64,000 bases of DNA from Bacteroidota bacterium (GTDB lineage Bacteria; Bacteroidota; Bacteroidia; Bacteroidales; Prolixibacteraceae): contig JAEYNZ010000060.1 of NCBI GenBank assembly GCA_023412195.1, forward strand, positions 62,001 through 126,000, written 5' to 3'. Below the pieces are notes generated by a model. That model did not search any database, had not been told where the DNA came from, and saw only the letters and a program-made list of their open reading frames with translations. How positions within the stretch are numbered: the first letter of the stretch is position 1; every line of letters starts with the position of its first letter. The translations under genes were made by a program, and so were the position numbers. Positions 1 through 8,122 of this stretch are shown here, one piece after another.

Positions 1-1
1 T

Positions 2-1477
2 CTTAATTTCATTATTCTTAAAACAGCCCAGACAGCCAAGCAGGTTAAGGAAACAGGATTACGGAAAGCAATCGGAGCCAGCAGGTGGGGCCTGATCAGG
101 CTAATATACACTGATATTGCTATTATATGCTTTCTGGCATTTTTAATATCGCTATTACTTGTATTTATAGGATTACCTGTATTTAACCAGATGGCAGGAA
201 AAAATATCAGCATTGGTGTGCTGTTGAAGTTTATTCCATTGGCATCCCTTTTTATTGTTTATCTTGTAACTGTTCTGCTTTCGGGAAGCTATCCGGCACT
301 GTTTCTTTCTTCGTTCTCACCAGGTCAGGCTTTCAGTCCCACCCACCGTCGTGTAAAGAACAAAAGTATTTTCCGCAATGCAATGGTAGTAAGTCAGTTC
401 TTATTGGCTATCATTTTACTGACATCAACTTTTATCATAACAAAGCAAACCAGGTTTTTGCAGCAGATGGATTTGGGCTTGCAGAAAGATCAACTGTTTT
501 ACATCAGGCTCGACGGGCAATTGAAACCAAAAGCCAAGACCTTGAAAGAAGAACTTCTCAGGCTGCCTGAAATCAATTCTGCCTCTATTATATCAATGTT
601 GCCAACAGGTATAGGCAATAATGGAGAAGGGTGGAACTGGGAGGGTAAAGATCCCAACTTCAGGCCTCTTGTAACAAACTGGAATGTTGATGAAGATCTC
701 CTGGGCACATTTGGGATTAGACTCTATGAAGGTGATATGTTTAATCATCAGCGTCAGGGGATATTGATCAATAAAACGTTTGCAGATATGATCGGGTGGG
801 ACAGTTTTTCAGGGAAAAGCATTAATGGTTATGGTACCGACTACCAGGTGGTAGGGGTAATAAACGATTTTCATTTTAATGATCTTTCAATGACTATAAA
901 GCCACTGGTAGTATATCCGATGGGAGATGATTTCAGGTCGTGGAATTACTTAATGGTTAATATGAATATGTCAGATATAGAAAATACACTGGCAGGAATT
1001 CAAAATATCTGCAGGGAACTTGAACCCACTTACCCTTTACATACCGCTTTTTTGGATGATGATTATAACAGACTTGTCGCTTCAGAAAGGAATCTTCAAA
1101 AACTGACAGGCATCTTTTCAATGTTTGCACTGATTGTACTATGTCTGGGACTTTGGGGAGTGATCCTCTTTCTTACTGAACAGAAGACAAAGGAAATTGG
1201 AATCAGAAAATGCATGGGTGAAACTGCAACATCAATTACCGGAAGATTCCTGTTGCCAGTCCTTCTATCAGGTTTGTCGGCATTTGTAATTGCAGTTCCG
1301 GTTGCATGGTATAACATGAATAAATGGCTCGAAAATTTTGCCTACAAGACTAGCCTGAGCTGGTGGATATTCGCACTGGCTGGAATGCTGTCGCTGGGAA
1401 TTGCTTTGCTTACTGTAAGCTGGCAAAGCTGGAGGGCAGCTACCAGAAACCCGGTGGATGCGCTGAGGTACGAATAA
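2..1477 (+). CDS. FtsX-like ABC transporter permease, C-terminal part (5' end outside window)
   Basis: The reading frame is open from base 2, so the N-terminal half lies before the window; the first internal ATG at 191 is not the true start. The visible part begins with the end of the first FtsX domain (motif ETGLRKAIGAS), then membrane segments, a periplasmic MacB-like domain, and a second FtsX domain (EIGIRKCMGET) with closing helices. It ends in NPVDALRYE. Bacteroidota proteins of this type are usually about 800 residues and work with a LolD/MacB-type ATPase; substrates are rarely known. It heads a tandem set of related permeases and its last ~60 bases are nearly identical to those of the permease ending at 6479. 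Confidence 0.9.
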   Translation, partial: LNFIILKTAQTAKQVKETGLRKAIGASRWGLIRLIYTDIAIICFLAFLISLLLVFIGLPVFNQMAGKNISIGVLLKFIPLASLFIVYLVTVLLSGSYPALFLSSFSPGQAFSPTHRRVKNKSIFRNAMVVSQFLLAIILLTSTFIITKQTRFLQQMDLGLQKDQLFYIRLDGQLKPKAKTLKEELLRLPEINSASIISMLPTGIGNNGEGWNWEGKDPNFRPLVTNWNVDEDLLGTFGIRLYEGDMFNHQRQGILINKTFADMIGWDSFSGKSINGYGTDYQVVGVINDFHFNDLSMTIKPLVVYPMGDDFRSWNYLMVNMNMSDIENTLAGIQNICRELEPTYPLHTAFLDDDYNRLVASERNLQKLTGIFSMFALIVLCLGLWGVILFLTEQKTKEIGIRKCMGETATSITGRFLLPVLLSGLSAFVIAVPVAWYNMNKWLENFAYKTSLSWWIFALAGMLSLGIALLTVSWQSWRAATRNPVDALRYE

Positions 1478-1484
1478 AACAAAA

Positions 1485-1619
1485 TTAATTATAATGTCCT
1501 TTACGACTTGCTATAAAGATATTACCCTTTTCATCGACTTTATATACAAGTCTGTGAAGCAGCTGCACCTTTTTCAAAAGCATCGCATGATTTGGGGCCA
1601 CAGGGAAGCATTCATACAG
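1485..1619 (-). pseudogene. YoeB/Txe-type toxin C-terminal relic
   Basis: A 44-codon open stretch lies in the gap between two permeases. Its end reads HRLVYKVDEKGNIFIASRKGHYN and then stops, which resembles the C-terminal end of YoeB/Txe-family mRNA interferases (HRLVY...SxxxHY). An in-frame stop lies just upstream and no N-terminal part or antitoxin is visible. I therefore read it as a decayed fragment rather than a gene. The family match is by eye. Confidence 0.5.
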
Positions 1620-1766
1620 TCATTCTGATGGGAATCATTGCACTGCTGGTGATGCTGCTTGGCATTACATATTTACACCGGATTAGATATTGGCCAGATT
1701 TAATTTAAGAGTAAAATATTAAACCAGGTAGAGGTAAATTGATACACTTTTTATAAACAGAAAACA

Positions 1767-4091
1767 ATGATACTATTTAATACAAAACTTGTAATCCGAA
1801 ATTTACTTAAGAACAAAGTTTATTCATTTCTCATCATTGGCGGTTTTTCAATAGGCTTTGCCGCATTTATTCTTATTGGACTCTATTATCATTCTGAGAA
1901 AAGTGTAAATAAAGATTTCTTTCATTATAATCAAATCTACAGACTGCATGATGAGGCTAATGAATCTTACCATGTTGATTACGAACTATATTCAGCACTG
2001 GCAAAAGACTTCCCTGAAATTAGACAGGCATGCCCCATGGGTTATCTGAATGGAATGGAATTCACAGTGAAAGATGAAGAATCAAATTCAAATACCCGCA
2101 TTAGTGAGCTAATAAGCACCAATAATTCCTTCTTCCCTGTATTTGAACCAGAGGTGACACAACTGTTGGGAGAGCTACCTTTTGAGGGCAATCAATCGGT
2201 GATAATTACCGAATCAGTTGCACGCAGGCTATTTGGCAATGTAAACGCATTGGGAAAAAAAGTTAACATTCATCAGTTGTTCAGTGCAACTGTTACTGCC
2301 GTAATGAAAGATTTGCCGAAGAATTCCTCATTTAAAGCTGAAATACTTCTGAACAGTGACAATGAAGACTTCCGCATTTTCCAGTCATGCAACAATGGAG
2401 TGTGTAAATACCTTACCAATTATTACCTGCTCGTACGTGATGATGCCAACATCGAAGATTTAACCGAAAACCTGAATGCCACTATCCCAGGTAAAGGTAA
2501 ATTTACACTTCAGAACCTGGCTGAAATCTACCTTTCCCAACTTACCGCAGAAGATAACCATTACAGGGGAAACAGTAAGATGCTGACAATTTTCCTTCTC
2601 ATTGCGCTTCTTATACTTTTGCTTTCAAGCATTAATTACTTTAATTATACTCTTTCTATTCAGTATTCCAAATTCAAGGTAACCGGAATAAATAAAGCCA
2701 TTGGTGCCGGAAACAGACATTTGTTATCCGGAGTTATCACTGAGGTGACTTTAGGGATACTACTTTCAGTGGCAATATCCCTCCTGTTAGTTTTTTTGTT
2801 CCTGCCTTATTCAGAAATATTATTTGGAAAAGAGCTCAATTTCCAGCAGCCGGGAATAATAAAGCTGATACCTGTATTTCTTGCGATTATTAGTGCAGTT
2901 ATTTTAACAAACAGCCTGGCACCTGCTTATTTGCTTTCCCGTTTCAACGTATCAGAATTTCTTTCAGGGCTCAGGAAAAAAAGCGGGAGGAATATAGGTA
3001 AACAGGTCCTGTTAACTTTTCAGATTACAGCATCAATAGCTCTTATTGCTGTTGTGCTCATTATTTTTAAGCAGTTGGGCTTTGTTAAACATCATGATTT
3101 AGGTTTTGATAAGGAATTGCTTGTAAGAATCGACCTTCCTTTTAATAATCCAAACCTGGCAACTCTTAAGAAGGAAACAGAAAAGTTCCCGTTTATTAAA
3201 AGCAGTACATTAAGTTTTGGTACTCCGGGTATGATCAATAACACGATGGGCAGCAACACAGGTGAGAACAGTTTTAGACTGGACTGCATTTATATGGAGG
3301 ATGACTTCCTGCAAACGATGGGAATCGAACTATTAAAAGGCAGGCACTTAATGAAGAGCGACCTGGGTAAGGCATGTTTTATTAATGAGGAGGCATATAA
3401 ACAGTTTGGCTGGGATAATCTGGAAAACAGAAGGTTCAACAATGGACGGGAGGGTGGATATGAAGTCGCTGGTGTTATTCGAGACTTCCATGTAAAATCA
3501 TTACATCAAAAGGTTTCCCCTGCAGCTCTCCTTTATGATTCGAAAAAAGGGCAGTACAATATATTGTCAGTTAGACTGGCGCCTGGACCAACGGGACAGT
3601 ATATGGAGCAACTTCGGGATGTTTGGGCAAAAGTCATTCCCGATGAAACAATGAATTACTCCTTTTATGATGACCAGTTTCAGCTGATGTATGAAAAAGA
3701 GGACAGGCTGGCAAAATCGATTACCTTTTTTTCCATCGTGGCCATTGTACTTACCTGTATGGGAATCCTCGGGCAGATTTACCTTGTGTCGCTGAGTCGG
3801 GTAAAGGAAATTGGTATCCGCAAGGTGAATGGCGCCAGAACGATAGAGATACTGACTATGCTGAACAGGAACTTTTTAATATGGGTCATAATTGCTTTTC
3901 TTTTAGCAACACCTATTTCATGGTATGTCATGAATCTGTGGCTTGCTGGTTTTGCATATAAAACCACATTGGACTGGTGGATATTTGCCCTGGCAGGTGT
4001 CCTTGCACTGGTTATTATCATTCTCACGTTGAGCTGGCAAAGCTGGAAGGCGGCTACCAGGAATCCGGTAGAGGCGCTTAGGTATGAGTGA
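1767..4091 (+). CDS. FtsX-like ABC transporter permease
   Basis: This 774-residue inner-membrane protein has the double MacB/FtsX layout. There is an N-terminal membrane helix (about residues 18-42), a periplasmic MacB-like domain, and a first FtsX block around residues 270-400 with GINKAIGAGNRH. A second helix and periplasmic domain follow, then a final FtsX block with EIGIRKVNGART and the tail NPVEALRYE. The ATG at 1767 gives the expected N-terminus (LVIRNLLKNK). It lacks its own ATPase domain and probably uses the ATPase at 7366 or one outside the window. Substrate unknown; this family is often involved in export or efflux. Confidence 0.92.
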   Translation: MILFNTKLVIRNLLKNKVYSFLIIGGFSIGFAAFILIGLYYHSEKSVNKDFFHYNQIYRLHDEANESYHVDYELYSALAKDFPEIRQACPMGYLNGMEFTVKDEESNSNTRISELISTNNSFFPVFEPEVTQLLGELPFEGNQSVIITESVARRLFGNVNALGKKVNIHQLFSATVTAVMKDLPKNSSFKAEILLNSDNEDFRIFQSCNNGVCKYLTNYYLLVRDDANIEDLTENLNATIPGKGKFTLQNLAEIYLSQLTAEDNHYRGNSKMLTIFLLIALLILLLSSINYFNYTLSIQYSKFKVTGINKAIGAGNRHLLSGVITEVTLGILLSVAISLLLVFLFLPYSEILFGKELNFQQPGIIKLIPVFLAIISAVILTNSLAPAYLLSRFNVSEFLSGLRKKSGRNIGKQVLLTFQITASIALIAVVLIIFKQLGFVKHHDLGFDKELLVRIDLPFNNPNLATLKKETEKFPFIKSSTLSFGTPGMINNTMGSNTGENSFRLDCIYMEDDFLQTMGIELLKGRHLMKSDLGKACFINEEAYKQFGWDNLENRRFNNGREGGYEVAGVIRDFHVKSLHQKVSPAALLYDSKKGQYNILSVRLAPGPTGQYMEQLRDVWAKVIPDETMNYSFYDDQFQLMYEKEDRLAKSITFFSIVAIVLTCMGILGQIYLVSLSRVKEIGIRKVNGARTIEILTMLNRNFLIWVIIAFLLATPISWYVMNLWLAGFAYKTTLDWWIFALAGVLALVIIILTLSWQSWKAATRNPVEALRYE

Positions 4092-4163
4092 CGAAATCAA
4101 GCCGGAGGCATGGTAGAGGCGATGATAAATGAATAATAAATTTTGATTACACTTCTTTTAACT

Positions 4164-6479
4164 ATGAACAACGCATTTAAATCTTATTACCGTAATTTCA
4201 GGAAACAGAAATTAATTTATGGTATTACTATTGGCGGGTTTGCCCTGAGCCTGACTGTCCTGATCCTCATTGTTTCCTACATTATTGAGGAAAAAAGTGT
4301 AGACAAACACTTTCCAAACATCCATAATATGTACCGCATTAAACAAATCGATGGAATTGCTCAGGTTCCCCAAATTCCTCAACGTATTTACCAAAAGGTA
4401 TTGGATCGGGCTCCCGAAATTGAAAAATTGTGTCTTATAACCAGGAATCAGGTACTTTATGAATATAATGGTGAAAAGAAAAGAGCAACAGCTGTCTGCA
4501 CAAACACAGAATTTTTTGATGTTTTTTCTGTAAAAGTCATTTTAGGTAAAACAGAAAACCTGCTGGAGTCAAAAACGGAAGTAGTAATTACGGAAAGTTT
4601 TGCAAAGCTGGTTTTTGGTAATAAGAGTCCTGTCGGTGAACTATTGAACTTTGAAAAAAGCGAACAAAAAGAAGTAGTAGCCGTAATTGCTGATCCCCTT
4701 CCAGCAAGCTCATTAAAGTATGACCTCCTTTTTAATCCTGAACAGGAGCTATTTCATTCAAAAAGGGGTTACAATGAAGAAACATATATAATGTTTGATG
4801 CCGTTTTTGTTTTAAATTCCAGTACCAATCCCATTGAAACTCAGGCCAAAATTTCAGACATAATGAAACCATATGAAGGATACACTGAAACCCTGCTTCA
4901 AATACAACCTTTTAAGGAGGTTTATTTCGATTTGAAAACAGGTTACGATGTGTTTCTGCATGCCAATCTGAATATGATAAAGCTTCTGTCACTGATAGCA
5001 TTGATCATTCTTGTTTTAGCTGTTTTTAATTACATAAACTTAATAACTGCATTGAACAGCGAACGTTATAAAGAGATTTGCATCCGTAAAACCACCGGGG
5101 CCAAGCGCCGGACAATCTTTTTTCAGTTTCTGACTGAGTCTTATCTCTCCTGTTTTATTGCACTCCTTATAGGAATATTTTTTGCTTCTCTTTTTTCACC
5201 TCTTTTTAAAGATTTACTGGACCGGGAAATTGATGTTTTTGCGGCGTTACAAAATCCGAAGATTCTTTTTGCAATTATTTTAATTTTTATACTGGTGGGT
5301 GGACTAACCGGGGTACTGCCTTCCCTGGCTGCATCTAAGTTTAATGCAATTGATTTGTTGCAGCGAAAAGTGTTATTAAAAAATCCACATATAAGGGGTG
5401 TTTTTAATACAATTCAACTCACTGTAACATTAGTTCTTATTATTTGGCTGATAACAATCAACAAACAACTCTACTATGTAAAGAACAAAGATATCGGTTT
5501 TGATAAAGAATACCTGCTGGAAGTTGGCCTGGAAGGTAAAGTCTATGGAAGAGCTGCTGTTATTAAGGATAAATTGTTAAAACATCCTGATATAGTTGAT
5601 GTATCTGCAACTCATGGAAGGCCCTTTGGTATATATTCTTCAGGTTCCGGATCATGGAAACAGGATAGCTTAGAATATACAATTGAAAATCTGGCACACG
5701 TAAATACCGACACATCATTTCTATCCACATTTGGTGTAAAACTTATAGCAGGCAGAAATTTTCGTTTAACAGATAAAAATACGTGTATTATTAATGATAA
5801 GACTTATAAATATCTTCAATTAAATGAAATAGAAGGGAAAACCATCTGGGGGTTAGAAATAGTAGGAGTGGTTGAAGATTTTCATTTTCAGAACATGTAC
5901 AGTGAACTGGGATTTATCCAGTTAAGGTACAATCCGGAAGAGGTGAGCCATTTGAACATAAGAATCAATGGCAATGATATCCCCGGTTCATTAAAGGTCA
6001 TAAAAGAAACCTTAAAAGAGATTGAACCTGCATTGAATACTGAGCCACGATTCTATGAGGACTGGATTAATACAATGTACCAAAAGGAGGAACGGGAGGC
6101 AAAAGCTATTGTTATTTATGCTGTCATCGCATTGCTGTTATCTTGTTTGGGTTTGTTGGGACTGGCAAGATTTTCTGCAATAAGGCGTACAAAAGAAATC
6201 GGAATCCGGAAGGTAAATGGAGCAAAAGTCAGGGAGATCCTCGTTATGTTGAATTCAGGTTTTATAAAGTGGATTCTTATCGCATTCGTGATTTCCTGCC
6301 CTGTTTCTTATTCTGCAATGCATAAGTGGTTGGAAAGTTTTGCATACAAAACAAGTATAAGTTTATGGATATTTGTTTCAGCCGGTATACTTGTAATGGG
6401 CATTGCTTTATTTACGGTAAGCTGGCAAAGCTGGAGGGCAGCTACCAGAAATCCGGTGGAAGCGATAAGGTATGAATAA
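4164..6479 (+). CDS. FtsX-like ABC transporter permease
   Basis: A third member of the permease series, about 771 residues, with the same order of N-terminal helix, periplasmic domain, FtsX block (EICIRKTTGAKRR), second helix and domain, and final FtsX block (EIGIRKVNGAKV), ending NPVEAIRYE. I chose the ATG at 4164 (MNNAFKSYYRNF) over an upstream TTG because it matches the usual short cytoplasmic lead-in. It is divergent from its neighbours in the periplasmic parts but nearly identical to the first permease at the 3' end. It converges on the toxin gene that ends 20 bases downstream. Confidence 0.92.
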   Translation: MNNAFKSYYRNFRKQKLIYGITIGGFALSLTVLILIVSYIIEEKSVDKHFPNIHNMYRIKQIDGIAQVPQIPQRIYQKVLDRAPEIEKLCLITRNQVLYEYNGEKKRATAVCTNTEFFDVFSVKVILGKTENLLESKTEVVITESFAKLVFGNKSPVGELLNFEKSEQKEVVAVIADPLPASSLKYDLLFNPEQELFHSKRGYNEETYIMFDAVFVLNSSTNPIETQAKISDIMKPYEGYTETLLQIQPFKEVYFDLKTGYDVFLHANLNMIKLLSLIALIILVLAVFNYINLITALNSERYKEICIRKTTGAKRRTIFFQFLTESYLSCFIALLIGIFFASLFSPLFKDLLDREIDVFAALQNPKILFAIILIFILVGGLTGVLPSLAASKFNAIDLLQRKVLLKNPHIRGVFNTIQLTVTLVLIIWLITINKQLYYVKNKDIGFDKEYLLEVGLEGKVYGRAAVIKDKLLKHPDIVDVSATHGRPFGIYSSGSGSWKQDSLEYTIENLAHVNTDTSFLSTFGVKLIAGRNFRLTDKNTCIINDKTYKYLQLNEIEGKTIWGLEIVGVVEDFHFQNMYSELGFIQLRYNPEEVSHLNIRINGNDIPGSLKVIKETLKEIEPALNTEPRFYEDWINTMYQKEEREAKAIVIYAVIALLLSCLGLLGLARFSAIRRTKEIGIRKVNGAKVREILVMLNSGFIKWILIAFVISCPVSYSAMHKWLESFAYKTSISLWIFVSAGILVMGIALFTVSWQSWRAATRNPVEAIRYE

Positions 6480-6499
6480 ATTGTAAAATGATCAAATCA

Positions 6500-6832
6500 C
6501 TAATAGAAAGATAAAATGCCGTTGCTTGTATCCGAAATAAAAGCTTTAATCTTTTCAATATTGGCAGTGATTAATTCTTCGATATCTTTTGCAGAACAAT
6601 TACCTCTCCGAATCCAGATGACTTTGGGAGGAAATCCAAAAAAAGCAACCAGGTTGTTAAAGTCGTTGTCTTTGGTCACAATCGAAAATCCTTCTGTTTT
6701 GGCAAATTCCCAAACAACAGTATCGGTAGCTGAATCAAGTTTAATATCTTGTAAATGCTTTGACTCCTTAAATGACTTTGCAAATAGTCCTGCAAGTTTA
6801 GGAGACAGATTTTGGTCGAACAGAAGTTTCAT
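6500..6832 (-). CDS. DUF5615 family PIN-like toxin
   Basis: This protein of about 110 residues starts MKLLFDQNLSP, the usual opening of DUF5615 (PIN-like, Mut7-C-type) proteins. It has conserved acidic residues in FDQN, an internal KDNDF and a basic patch (WIRRG). DUF5615 proteins are predicted RNases acting as toxins next to DUF433 antitoxins. The ATG at 6832 overlaps the stop of the upstream DUF433 gene (TGATG on the minus strand), which points to translational coupling; a longer non-ATG start at 6841 is less likely. It appears intact. Confidence 0.88.
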   Translation of the reverse strand: MKLLFDQNLSPKLAGLFAKSFKESKHLQDIKLDSATDTVVWEFAKTEGFSIVTKDNDFNNLVAFFGFPPKVIWIRRGNCSAKDIEELITANIEKIKAFISDTSNGILSFY

Positions 6833-7050
6833 CAGGCGCAAAGTTCAATTCTTTCTTTGTTGGCTGCAAAACTCAAACAGGCGAGAATATCCTCTTTTTC
6901 CAGATAAGGGAAATCATCAAGAATTTCTTCATAACTCATACCTGAAGCCAAATAGCCTAATACATCCGAAACGGTTATCCGCATTCCCCTTATGCAGGGT
7001 TTCCCGCTTCTTTTTCCAGGTTCCATTGTTATCCTTTCATTTAGCAACAT
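6832..7050 (-). CDS. DUF433 family antitoxin
   Basis: A 72-residue protein with the DUF433 signature: RSGKPCIRGMRITV near residues 14-27, then a short helical domain (SYEEILDDFPYLEKEDILACLSF, split here only for description). DUF433 proteins are small winged-helix-like proteins that pair with DUF5615/PIN toxins and are thought to neutralise them and repress the operon. Antitoxin first, toxin second, with overlapping stop and start codons, is the standard arrangement. This is the only toxin-antitoxin pair in the window without visible damage. Confidence 0.88.
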   Translation of the reverse strand: MLLNERITMEPGKRSGKPCIRGMRITVSDVLGYLASGMSYEEILDDFPYLEKEDILACLSFAANKERIELCA

Positions 7051-7237
7051 GGTAAAACGTTTTATTCAAAAATACAAAAAAAACACCAGTAAAACTTATC
7101 TGTCAGATTATGCATAACAATCAATTATTGATAATTCCTGCAATAACAACAATTAAAAACTAAACTCCCATGATCAAAAACTCTTGTATTATCTTAATTT
7201 TATAGAACTTTCATAACCAAAAAAAAACCTTCTCGCC

Positions 7238-7348
7238 ATGTTCAAAAACTACCTTAAAACTACCCTGCGGGTAGTCTTGTTAACTGTTCTTTTCCACTCA
7301 TATAAAGCATCACGCATAAACCCGGTGGAAGCAATGAAGTACGAATAA
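7238..7348 (+). pseudogene. Collapsed FtsX permease (36-residue in-frame remnant)
   Basis: This short open frame joins the very beginning of a permease of this family (MFKNYLKTTLR) directly to its last ~25 residues (LLTVLFHSYKASRINPVEAMKYE). The C-terminal tail is the same NPVExxxYE seen in the full-length neighbours. The frame is kept through the junction, so roughly 750 codons have been lost by an in-frame internal deletion. It lies 17 bases before the ABC ATPase start, the place a partner permease could have occupied. Confidence 0.7.
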
Positions 7349-7365
7349 CTTAACTTTTAAGAATT

Positions 7366-8049
7366 ATGATACAATTAAAAAACATTGACAAGTTCTACGA
7401 ATCCCGCTTTCAGCGGACTTTTATCCTGAAGGGGATCAACCTTGAAGTAAAAGAGGGGGAATTTATTACAATAATGGGTCCGAGTGGCGCAGGAAAATCT
7501 ACCCTGCTGAATATCATCGGACTGCTTGATGAACCCAGTGCAGGGGAGTACCTGTTTTTTGGCGAACCTGCCCATAAAATTAAAGAAAGGCAAAAAGTAC
7601 AGTACCACCGCAGCCACATCGGGTTCATTTTCCAGGCCTTTCATCTCATCGAAGAACTGAATGTATATGAGAATATTGAAACACCATTGATTTACAGGGG
7701 GGTCAAATCAGGTGAACGTAAAGCCATAGTGGCCGATCTGCTCGACAGGTTCAACATTGTCGCCAAAAAGGAATTATTCCCCAGTCAGCTCTCGGGAGGC
7801 CAGCAGCAGCTTGTTGCCATTGCACGCGCCATTGCCGGTAAACCAAAACTGCTCCTTGCCGATGAGCCTACTGGTAACCTGCATTCCGAACAGGGGGAGA
7901 TCATCATGAAGTTGTTGAAAAAACTGAATGAAGAAGGAATGACAATCATCCAGGTCACTCATTCAAAGGAAAATGCACTCTATGGCAACAAGGTCATCAG
8001 GCTCGTGGACGGACTAATAGAAAAACCAGAAACGGTTCAGGCTGGTTGA
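7366..8049 (+). CDS. ABC transporter ATP-binding protein (LolD/MacB type)
   Basis: A 227-residue single-domain ATPase. Walker A is GPSGAGKST at residues 38-46, the Q-loop lies near FIFQAFHLI, the signature motif is LSGGQQQ, Walker B is LLLADEPT, and the H-loop is in QVTHS. It is full length for the LolD/FtsE/MacB group that energises FtsX-type permeases. It precedes the permease at 8123 by about 70 bases, so the two are likely co-transcribed and form one transporter. It may also serve the permeases encoded upstream. Start ATG at 7366 follows the collapsed permease. Confidence 0.93.
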   Translation: MIQLKNIDKFYESRFQRTFILKGINLEVKEGEFITIMGPSGAGKSTLLNIIGLLDEPSAGEYLFFGEPAHKIKERQKVQYHRSHIGFIFQAFHLIEELNVYENIETPLIYRGVKSGERKAIVADLLDRFNIVAKKELFPSQLSGGQQQLVAIARAIAGKPKLLLADEPTGNLHSEQGEIIMKLLKKLNEEGMTIIQVTHSKENALYGNKVIRLVDGLIEKPETVQAG

Positions 8050-8122
8050 TTTTAATCAAAAGGCTTAAAAATTGAAGAAACATATGCATCTGAATTAACC
8101 CATCTTGTTTTATATTAGCCAG

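Noticed and set aside
1575..1708. Plus-strand frame with a hydrophobic stretch (GIIALLVMLLGITYLHRI) before the second permease
   Set aside because: No convincing start codon and it overlaps the toxin relic; may be a leftover of membrane protein coding sequence but cannot be supported.
6516..7055. 179-residue plus-strand frame across the toxin-antitoxin pair
   Set aside because: It lies antisense to the well-supported DUF433 and DUF5615 genes and has no recognisable protein features.
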